Shown here: positions 1 through 5,128 of the stretch, piece by piece
Layout: every line of letters begins with the position of its first letter
Numbering within the stretch: position 1 is the first letter of the stretch
The notes under the pieces: generated by a model
Databases searched by the model: none
Told to the model about the DNA's origin: nothing
The model's input: only the letters and a program-made list of their open reading frames with translations
Assembly (NCBI GenBank): GCA_015487825.1
Contig: WFOZ01000077.1
Coordinates: forward strand, 1-5,531
Direction of reading: 5' to 3'
DNA length: 5,531 nt
Origin: Planctomycetaceae bacterium
GTDB taxonomy: Bacteria > Planctomycetota > Planctomycetia > Planctomycetales > Planctomycetaceae
Position numbers and translations under genes: made by a program

Positions 1-411
1 GCTGATGGTGCTCTCGGATTCCTGGTCGGTTTTGGAATATTATTTATTCTCTGGATCATCGGCAGCGGTGGTGGCGGAGATGTGAAACTAATGGGCGGGC
101 TGAGTGTCTGGCTTGGTTTCCGGTGGTCGTTGTATGTTTTCTTTGGAAGTACGCTGATCGTGATTCTTGTTACCGCAGCAATTGTTGTCGGTAATATGCT
201 GACGGTCGGACCGAAGAAAATGAAGAAGAAATTACTGGCGACCGGAAAGCCAACCAAAGTGGGCGAGAAGCGAAAACAGGAAACAGTAGAAGAAAAGCAA
301 AAGCGACGGATCATGGCTTATGCAATGCCAATCGCAATTGCAACCTGGGGATTGCTAATTGCTAATTACACATTACAAAAACCGTTTTTACCACTGCCCT
401 GGTTGTTGTAA
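1..411 (+). CDS. A24-family prepilin peptidase (TadV/CpaA-like), C-terminal part, cut by window start
   Basis: An inner-membrane aspartic protease that cleaves the leader of Flp pilin and pseudopilins. The reading frame is open from base 1, so this is the last 136 residues of a longer protein. The GTG at 82 is internal, because the essential motif begins before it. The motif GGGGDVKLM lies at visible residues 23-31, and Asp27 (bases 79-81) is the second catalytic aspartate of the family; the first must lie upstream. Hydrophobic segments lie at about residues 4-20, 41-64 and 104-124. A strongly basic loop of about 33 residues (71-103, rich in Lys/Arg/Glu) separates the last two, probably cytoplasmic. 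The YAMPIAIATW segment near the end matches the usual final helix of CpaA-like peptidases. Being next to tadE, cpaB and tadA points to the Tad peptidase rather than a type II secretion or type IVa PilD. Confidence 0.88.
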   Translation, partial: ADGALGFLVGFGILFILWIIGSGGGGDVKLMGGLSVWLGFRWSLYVFFGSTLIVILVTAAIVVGNMLTVGPKKMKKKLLATGKPTKVGEKRKQETVEEKQKRRIMAYAMPIAIATWGLLIANYTLQKPFLPLPWLL

Positions 412-533
412 GCAAATCGGGTGCAGGGTCTGTTGTGCGGGTCAGTTAGAACCTGTAACAGTTTGTAAAACGGACCTGACAAAACTGAGATCAGCGAGAT
501 AGTCAAGCCAGGGATGAAATTGGTGAATATCAG
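412..533 (+). other. Spacer between peptidase and tadE-like gene
   Basis: 122 bases without a credible gene. Only short 5-6 base complementarities are present (for example 442-447 with 483-488), too weak to call a structure. A GGTGA at 522-526 lies 7 bases before the tadE-like ATG at 534 and matches the 3' part of the Shine-Dalgarno consensus, so it is the likely ribosome binding site. No convincing -35/-10 pair was found. Confidence 0.4.
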
Positions 534-941
534 ATGAGACGTATTGAGAACAACAAGACAAAAAGCAGAAAAGCATTTTTGAGCATGGAGCTTGTATTAA
601 CGCTCCCGCTGTTAATGCTGGTACTGTTTGCTGTTTTTGAATACTCGATGTTGTTTTTTGCCCGAGGAGGAGTTGTCGAGGCGAGTCGAATTGGAGCCAG
701 ATCTGCCACTCATCCCGGTGCAACTATTGAAACCGTTGAGCAGTCTGTCGCTGAAGCATTAGGGCCCCAGTTAAGCCAGAATGCGAATGTCTGTATCAAA
801 TCGGGACAGTTTTCAGGAGATCGCGTTGTTGTTGTCGTCAAAGTGCCGATGGCTGCTGCCTCTCCGGATTTACTCTGGCCGATAGGCTTTGGTCTACAAG
901 GCCGATATCTTGTCGCAGAAACAGTGATGGAGAGAGAGTAG
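534..941 (+). CDS. TadE-like pseudopilin
   Basis: A 135-residue protein with the layout of TadE-family minor pilins: a short basic N-terminus (residues 1-13, with Arg2, Arg3, Lys8, Lys10, Arg12 and Lys13), one hydrophobic helix (about 19-44, MELVLTLPLLMLVLFAVFEY), then the family-typical transition GGVVEASRIGARSAT. The likely cleavage point is Ala14|Phe15, which puts Glu19 at +5, as in type IV prepilins; Ala rather than Gly at -1 is less usual. The rest (about 60-135) is a small extracytoplasmic domain with a valine-rich strand (VVVVVKV) and a single Cys. In Tad systems studied elsewhere TadE and TadF are cut by TadV, and a TadV-like peptidase gene lies directly upstream here. It is too large, and has the wrong C-terminus, for the major Flp pilin. 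The ATG at 534 is chosen because it keeps the basic leader and has GGTGA 7 bases upstream. Confidence 0.88.
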   Translation: MRRIENNKTKSRKAFLSMELVLTLPLLMLVLFAVFEYSMLFFARGGVVEASRIGARSATHPGATIETVEQSVAEALGPQLSQNANVCIKSGQFSGDRVVVVVKVPMAAASPDLLWPIGFGLQGRYLVAETVMERE

Positions 942-956
942 GAAATATCCTGGAAA

Positions 957-978
957 TGCAATCCTTCAATCGATTGCA
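957..978 (+). repeat. Inverted repeat / hairpin after tadE-like gene
   Basis: Perfect 7-bp stem TGCAATC (957-963) with GATTGCA (972-978) around an 8-base loop. It starts 15 bases after the tadE-like stop codon. No T-run follows, so it does not look like a standard intrinsic terminator. Confidence 0.4.
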
Positions 979-1021
979 AACCAGATTGTGCGAAACTGAA
1001 AAATCGCATCATATTAATTTT

Positions 1022-1046
1022 ATGACAAGCAGAAGTTGCTTGTTAT
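1022..1046 (+). repeat. 10-bp hairpin in tadE-cpaB spacer
   Basis: Arms ATGACAAGCA (1022-1031) and TGCTTGTTAT (1037-1046) pair over 10 positions with one G-U, closed by the 5-base loop GAAGT. This is the longest stem in the spacer. No poly-T follows it, which favours an RNA-processing or stability element, or an operator, over a terminator. Confidence 0.5.
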
Positions 1047-1062
1047 CAACGTGAGAAATATC

Positions 1063-1080
1063 GTTCGGTTGTTTCCGAAC
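1063..1080 (+). repeat. 6-bp hairpin upstream of cpaB
   Basis: Perfect stem GTTCGG (1063-1068) / CCGAAC (1075-1080) with loop TTGTTT. It ends 15 bases before the cpaB Shine-Dalgarno, so it could affect access to the ribosome binding site. It is short enough that chance is possible. Confidence 0.4.
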
Positions 1081-1095
1081 CACCTTAACTTATTT

Positions 1096-1099
1096 GGAG
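1096..1099 (+). promoter_or_regulatory. Ribosome binding site of cpaB
   Basis: GGAG (within TTGGAGTGGG) ends 7 bases before the GTG at 1107. This supports GTG as the true start; the first in-frame ATG lies after the membrane segment. Confidence 0.7.
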
Positions 1100-1106
1100 T
1101 GGGACT

Positions 1107-2153
1107 GTGAGAATTATAACGCCTGCCTTTATTACGTTACTGCTGCTGGCCATTGTGGGTGGACTGATTATTATTTACATCGCCCAAAGTTTTATGCCCA
1201 AGCCTGTTGTGCAGGAACCGATTGGGACACGCACCGTGCCAATGGCCGCTGCTGATATTCCGGCAGGGACTTTACTCACCGATGATCACATCGTGCTGGG
1301 GTTCCTCAGCAAGGATAAGCAGACACCCGATACAATCATCAACAAAGATGTTGTTGTCGGACGTTATGCACTGAAAGACCTTAAACAGGCCAAGGCGATT
1401 CGTACCGGTGACCTGTATGCCCCGGGGCTGCGACCACCTTTGAAGGTGGCACCTGGAATGCGTGCAGTAAGCATTGGACTGGGAGACAGTACCGCTGTGG
1501 TTGATGGATTGATTAAGCCGGGTGATTATGTTGATGTGCATCTGACAATCGATAACAACTCCTCAGACAAACGGTATCGAGGCGGCTTTACGATGACGAT
1601 GTTCAAAGGAGTAAAAGTTCTGGCGATGAACCGCCTGACCCACCAGTCGACTCTCAATCGGGGCACCAACACGGTCACATTTGAACTGACACCTGCTCAA
1701 TCAAATATCCTGTTGCAGGCTAAAACAAAAGGTCAACTGAGTATTACCTATACACCAAACGGGCTTGGTTCGGGCGGTGTTGACATCGCAGAGGCAGACC
1801 GGGCTCACTTCGAGGAAATCCTCGGACTTCCTGAAATTCCCAGACCGAAAAAACCATTCACAACAGAACTTTATCGCGGTTCAAGTCGTTCCCTGATTCG
1901 TTACGACGATGAAGATGACTATTACGACCGAAACAACGACAACTACCGCAATAACCGTGCGACTCCGTGGATGGAGCAGCCAGGTTGGGCACCACCGCGA
2001 AGCAATGGTGGCGGATATCGTGGTGGATACGGTGGCGGGTACCGTGGCAACTACGGTGGCGGATACCGTGGATCTCAAAACGACAACAATAATTCAGGTC
2101 AACAACCTCAGCAACGTGCACAAAGAAACGCTCGCAGTAATCACTCAGCGTAA
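1107..2153 (+). CDS. cpaB: Flp pilus assembly protein CpaB/RcpC with a long low-complexity C-terminal tail
   Basis: Periplasmic, inner-membrane-anchored component of the Tad machine, thought to connect with or stabilise the outer-membrane secretin. The 348 residues comprise an N-terminal membrane anchor (5-26), a SAF/beta-clip domain (about 41-105, with VPMAAADIPAGTLLTDD), and an RcpC-type domain (about 118-230, with RAVSIGLGDSTAVVDGLIKPGDYVDVHL and later TVTFELTPAQSNILLQA), then a linker. From about residue 265 the protein becomes low in complexity: an Asp/Glu/Tyr stretch (266-274), an Asn/Arg/Tyr stretch, three GGGYRG units (301-322), then a Gln/Asn/Arg-rich end. The first 250 residues match the usual length of the family; the tail of about 84 residues is extra. 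The GTG start is supported by GGAG 7 bases upstream and by the need to include the anchor. It lies 165 bases after the tadE-like gene, with three hairpins between them. Confidence 0.93.
   Translation: MRIITPAFITLLLLAIVGGLIIIYIAQSFMPKPVVQEPIGTRTVPMAAADIPAGTLLTDDHIVLGFLSKDKQTPDTIINKDVVVGRYALKDLKQAKAIRTGDLYAPGLRPPLKVAPGMRAVSIGLGDSTAVVDGLIKPGDYVDVHLTIDNNSSDKRYRGGFTMTMFKGVKVLAMNRLTHQSTLNRGTNTVTFELTPAQSNILLQAKTKGQLSITYTPNGLGSGGVDIAEADRAHFEEILGLPEIPRPKKPFTTELYRGSSRSLIRYDDEDDYYDRNNDNYRNNRATPWMEQPGWAPPRSNGGGYRGGYGGGYRGNYGGGYRGSQNDNNNSGQQPQQRAQRNARSNHSA
2007..2072 (+). repeat. 24-base tandem repeat encoding GGGYRG units in CpaB
   Basis: Two full 24-base units (2007-2030, 2031-2054) and a partial 18-base third (2055-2072) encode GGGYRGGY, GGGYRGNY and GGGYRG. 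Synonymous differences (GGA/GGG, TAT/TAC) show the copies are not brand new, and the protein pattern is kept. The repeat also creates long spurious open frames on other frames and the opposite strand. Confidence 0.85.
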
Positions 2154-2165
2154 GGAAGACGAAGT

Positions 2166-2199
2166 AAGTTGCCCGAAAAATATATTGTTCGGGTAACTT
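2166..2199 (+). repeat. 12-bp stem-loop between cpaB and tadG-like gene
   Basis: Arms 2166-2177 (AAGTTGCCCGAA) and 2188-2199 (TTCGGGTAACTT) pair over 12 positions with one G-U, around an A/T-rich 10-base loop. It starts 12 bases after the cpaB stop. Only three T's (2198-2200) follow or overlap the end, so as an intrinsic terminator it would be weak. A leaky terminator or an mRNA-processing/stability structure inside an operon is equally possible. Confidence 0.55.
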
Positions 2200-2226
2200 T
2201 CGAATAGATATCTGGCAGGAGAAACT

Positions 2227-2234
2227 GGAGAGGA
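2227..2234 (+). promoter_or_regulatory. Ribosome binding site of tadG-like gene
   Basis: GGAGAGGA, purine-rich, ends 5 bases before the GTG at 2240. It decides the GTG as the start; the next in-frame ATG (residue 19) would remove the basic residues in front of the membrane helix. Confidence 0.7.
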
Positions 2235-2239
2235 TCTCA

Positions 2240-3481
2240 GTGAATCGTTTTTGTATCAATCATCGGTCCGAGGCACACCGTCGTGGCTCTTTAATGCCAG
2301 CAATCGCCTTTGCGTTGCTTGTCGTTGGAGGCGTCGCGGCTCTGGTTCTCAATCGGCTGTGGATTGATGCTGCCGAAGTTGAGCTTCGCAACGCCGCTGA
2401 AGCTGCTGCACTTTCTGCCGCCCGAGAATACCTTGGCGATCATCTATTGCTTAGTCAGGTTGATTATCAACTGATTGCGGAACAGGCTAAACGCAGAGCT
2501 GCACAGCTTTCGCTTTCCAACCGTGTTGCAGGGCAGCCTGTCAATATCAATCTTGATGAAAACGGCAACGGCGATATTTACTTTGGATACAATTATTACG
2601 ATGCAGAAACCGGAGAGTCCACTTTTCTGGAATCGAATTCCAAAGCAGCAGGAGTCCTCGTTCGCACCTACAAATCCCGTCAGTTGGGCAATCCGATCAA
2701 CCTGTTTTTTGCAGGAGTGACAGATCAGCCTGAAGCTGATGCGTTGGTTTATGCTGAAGTCTCTTTTGATAACGTGATCGACCATTTCAGACCGACACGC
2801 TTTCTGCCGGTCCCTGCATTTCCGCTTGCGATTCTTGCAGATGATGTCAGTGGACAACGAACCGATACCTGGAATGCCCAGATTACACAGAAGCAGGGGG
2901 CAGATCTCTATGGTTTCGATTCTCAGTCAAATACTGTGATCGAGGGAGCTGATGGAATCCCCGAAATGGTTTTACGTTCTGTCCCACTTAACACCGATCC
3001 GCTTTTGGCAAATGTCCAACTGCTCGATTTCAATAACGGATTGAACGAACAGAAAATTTCGAAACAGATTCGCGACGGGCTCTCTTCGGTTGATCTGGAA
3101 ATGCTCAACGGAATAATCCCGGCACAAAATTTGCTTTCGATTCCCGGTAGTGCAAATATAACGACGCCGGTTCAGCAGGCGCTGGGCTTGCAAGCCGGTC
3201 AGCAGCGACTTTGCCTGCTTTATACAAAACAGCTACCGACGACAATTCCAGGATGGTCGAATCTTGAATGCCAGGGTGTCGTTGCGATTCGTATTTTGAG
3301 AGTGATTCCTGAATCGGGAGAATCAGCAACCATAATTGTTCAACCTACAGTCATGACAACGAAAACAGCGACGCTGGCTCGTTATCTTCAAGTGAATAAT
3401 AGCACGGGGCAGGAAACATCTACGCCCATTGAGTTTTACAGAATCAACCCTTACGTCTACAAAATGTTTGTCAGCCGATAA
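2240..3481 (+). CDS. TadG-like pilus assembly protein
   Basis: A 413-residue protein that starts like TadG: a basic HRRGS (13-17), one hydrophobic segment (18-38, LMPAIAFALLVVGGVAALVL), then the hallmark acidic/alanine-rich helix (AAEVELRNAAEAAALSAAREYL, about 44-65) just after the membrane. The remainder should be extracytoplasmic. It includes a NLDENGNGDIYFGYNYYDAETG segment and a NPINLFFAG segment, which I associate with planctomycete TadG-like proteins. I see no von Willebrand A domain (no DxSxS metal site), although classical TadG proteins often carry one. Two cysteines, C325 and C344, lie in the exported part and could form a disulfide; C5 is before the membrane. It sits 86 bases after cpaB with a strong stem-loop between. 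The role is inferred from family and context: an envelope-spanning or pilus-associated accessory factor. Confidence 0.8.
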   Translation: MNRFCINHRSEAHRRGSLMPAIAFALLVVGGVAALVLNRLWIDAAEVELRNAAEAAALSAAREYLGDHLLLSQVDYQLIAEQAKRRAAQLSLSNRVAGQPVNINLDENGNGDIYFGYNYYDAETGESTFLESNSKAAGVLVRTYKSRQLGNPINLFFAGVTDQPEADALVYAEVSFDNVIDHFRPTRFLPVPAFPLAILADDVSGQRTDTWNAQITQKQGADLYGFDSQSNTVIEGADGIPEMVLRSVPLNTDPLLANVQLLDFNNGLNEQKISKQIRDGLSSVDLEMLNGIIPAQNLLSIPGSANITTPVQQALGLQAGQQRLCLLYTKQLPTTIPGWSNLECQGVVAIRILRVIPESGESATIIVQPTVMTTKTATLARYLQVNNSTGQETSTPIEFYRINPYVYKMFVSR

Positions 3482-3620
3482 CAGAAGGTATATTGCAACC
3501 GGCACGGCTGATTAGTTTTGAACGCCGTAACCCAAATATAGTGTTAGTCAAACGGAGACTTGTTTCAGGCAGCAATGTCTGTGCTCCGGTGTAAAATGTG
3601 AGATACAATTGAATTCATCT

Positions 3621-3638
3621 GCGATCTGAGAGGATCGC
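3621..3638 (+). repeat. Hairpin upstream of tadA
   Basis: Perfect stem GCGATC (3621-3626) / GATCGC (3633-3638) with loop TGAGAG. It ends 26 bases before the first possible tadA ATG and 40 before the preferred one. No T-run follows. Confidence 0.4.
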
Positions 3639-3664
3639 GAACGATGCGGTCTTAACGATCACGA

Positions 3665-3670
3665 TGAGGA
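3665..3670 (+). promoter_or_regulatory. Ribosome binding site that decides the tadA start
   Basis: TGAGGA ends 8 bases before the ATG at 3679. The alternative in-frame ATG at 3664 overlaps this site and has no purine-rich sequence upstream. Confidence 0.6.
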
Positions 3671-3678
3671 ACTACGAA

Positions 3679-5028
3679 ATGTCCACGGTAACTGATATTG
3701 ACTCCGGCTATGAAGCATCTGCGGAAGCTCATCGGGCGTTCCAGCAATTGAAGACTCGTTTACATCGACAGATGGTCGATGCGATGGATCTTTCCAAAGC
3801 CGGACAACTTCCCGAACATGAACTGCGTAAGCAATTGCGTGCGTTGGCTTCGCATTTGTGTGAAATGCACTCATCCTATTTGCCCGAATCGGAACGGGAG
3901 CAGATGGTCAATGAGATTATGGATGAAATGTATGGCTTCGGGCCACTCGAACCGTTGATGAATGATCCGGAGATCAGTGATGTGCTGGTCAATGGAGCTG
4001 ACACCGTTTTTGTCGAGCGCAATGGTCTGCTTGAGCAAACCGATATCCAGTTTGCAGACAACAATCATCTGCTGCACCTGATTCAGCGACTGGTGGGACG
4101 AGCCGGCAGGCGTATCGATGAAGTTTCGCCGATGGTTGATGCGAAACTCGCTGATGGTTCGCGTCTGCATGCAGTCATTCCTCCATTAACACAACGCGGG
4201 CCAACTCTTTCCATTCGTCGTTTCGGGTCCACCGCGGTTGCATTTGAAGATATGGTTCGTTCCCGTTCTTTAACACGGGAAATGGCCGACTTTTTAATCG
4301 CCGCTGTCCAGGGACGCCTAAATATTCTACTTAGTGGTGGTACCGGTGCAGGTAAAACGACGATGCTCAATCAGCTGGGTCGATTCATTCCGACAACCGA
4401 GCGGGTAATTACCATCGAAGAAACGGCGGAACTTCAACTGCAACAGGCGGATGTGGTTGGATTGGAAACTCGTTTGCCAAACGTCGAAGGAAGCGGAGCA
4501 GTTACTCAACGAGAACTATTACGAAACTCTCTGCGTATGCGTCCCGATCGTATCATCGTGGGGGAATCGCGAGGTAGTGAAGTTCTGGAAATGCTGCAGG
4601 CGATGAACACCGGACACGATGGTTCCATGAGTACCGTCCATGCGAACGATACACGCGATGCACTGGATCGACTTGAATTGATGATCGCACTTTCCGGTGC
4701 CGATCTTTCACCGGTTGTTGCTCGAAGATACATCGCTTCAGCTATTCATATGCTGGTACATGTAACTCGCTTAAGCACCGGGGAACGAAAAGTAACTCGT
4801 ATTTCTGAATTGGCTGGAACCAGCGAAGGGGAATACAACGTTGAAGATATTTTTGTATATCGTATGACAGGAATCAGTTCAGATGGTCGTGCGGAAGGGG
4901 CATTTTATGCAACAGGTTACGAGCCTGAATGTGTACGACGTATGGCTGCACGTGGTCATCATGTTCCACTGGATCTGTTTACCGCACGCGAACTGATCGC
5001 CGGCGGCGAATATATTGTTCCTAACTGA
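3679..5028 (+). CDS. cpaF: Tad pilus assembly ATPase TadA/CpaF
   Basis: Cytoplasmic hexameric secretion ATPase of the GspE/PilT superfamily that powers Flp pilus assembly. The 449 residues from this start are full length for the family. An N-terminal helical region (about 15-75) leads into the conserved YGFGPLEPLMNDPEISDVLVNG segment, then the ATPase core. Motifs seen: Walker A GGTGAGKT (220-227, Lys226), Asp box VITIEETAEL (243-252), Walker B RIIVGE (291-296, Glu296) and His box TGHDGSMSTVHAN (311-323). Nothing essential is missing. I prefer the ATG at 3679 because TGAGGA lies 8 bases upstream; an in-frame ATG at 3664 would add five residues but has no binding site. The 197-base gap before it could hold its own promoter. 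tadB follows after 100 bases. Synonyms are TadA and CpaF; it is not the tRNA deaminase TadA. Confidence 0.96.
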   Translation: MSTVTDIDSGYEASAEAHRAFQQLKTRLHRQMVDAMDLSKAGQLPEHELRKQLRALASHLCEMHSSYLPESEREQMVNEIMDEMYGFGPLEPLMNDPEISDVLVNGADTVFVERNGLLEQTDIQFADNNHLLHLIQRLVGRAGRRIDEVSPMVDAKLADGSRLHAVIPPLTQRGPTLSIRRFGSTAVAFEDMVRSRSLTREMADFLIAAVQGRLNILLSGGTGAGKTTMLNQLGRFIPTTERVITIEETAELQLQQADVVGLETRLPNVEGSGAVTQRELLRNSLRMRPDRIIVGESRGSEVLEMLQAMNTGHDGSMSTVHANDTRDALDRLELMIALSGADLSPVVARRYIASAIHMLVHVTRLSTGERKVTRISELAGTSEGEYNVEDIFVYRMTGISSDGRAEGAFYATGYEPECVRRMAARGHHVPLDLFTARELIAGGEYIVPN

Positions 5029-5045
5029 GAATTGCAGGATAGTAA

Positions 5046-5093
5046 CCAGCCTCAATCGGCTGGACAAAACATATTTGCTGGGTCACACCCAGC
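5046..5093 (+). repeat. Pair of related GC-rich hairpins between tadA and tadB
   Basis: Hairpin 1: CCAGCC (5046-5051) / GGCTGG (5058-5063), loop TCAATC. Hairpin 2: GCTGGG (5077-5082) / CCCAGC (5088-5093), loop TCACA. The stems share sequence, so GGCTGG 5058-5063 can instead pair with CCAGCC 5089-5094, and CCAGC 5046-5050 with GCTGG 5077-5081, giving alternative folds. No T-run follows directly. It resembles a REP-like dispersed palindromic unit or an intra-operon RNA stability or attenuation element. Confidence 0.6.
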
Positions 5094-5116
5094 CTACTTT
5101 ACCAATAAGCGGATAA

Positions 5117-5120
5117 GAGG
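5117..5120 (+). promoter_or_regulatory. Ribosome binding site of tadB
   Basis: GAGG, within AAGAGG, ends 8 bases before the ATG at 5129 and supports that start. Confidence 0.65.
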
Positions 5121-5128
5121 TTGCCGAG

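Larger units (their letters stand above)
3482..3678 (+). other. Spacer between tadG-like gene and tadA
   Basis: About 197 bases, the longest gap in the window, with no credible gene on either strand. It holds a perfect 6-bp hairpin at 3621-3638 and a weak 5-bp pair at 3504-3508/3524-3528. TAAAAT (3592-3597) and TACAAT (3604-3609) resemble -10 boxes, but neither has a recognisable -35 at 16-18 bases, so a promoter before tadA is possible but not shown. Confidence 0.4.

Noticed and set aside
82..411. GTG at 82 as the start of a separate small membrane protein
   Set aside because: The frame is open from base 1 and the peptidase motif GGGGD lies directly before this GTG, so it is an internal codon.
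442..488. TCAGTT/AACTGA and other short complementarities in the peptidase-tadE spacer
   Set aside because: Only 5-6 bp with long loops and several mutually exclusive pairings; expected by chance.
442..723. Minus-strand 93-residue open frame
   Set aside because: It overlaps the start of the well-supported tadE-like gene, and shows no domain and no ribosome binding site.
1858..2259. Long open frames opposite and shifted to the cpaB tail, including a Thr-rich + frame at 1909-2196 and minus-strand frames
   Set aside because: They are produced by the low-complexity GGN/TAC/CGT codons of the repeat; their proteins are low-complexity, with no ribosome binding site or recognisable domain, and cpaB in the main frame is certain.
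3590..3609. Promoter with TAAAAT or TACAAT as -10 before tadA
   Set aside because: No acceptable -35 at the right distance and no proper extended -10; left as a possibility only.
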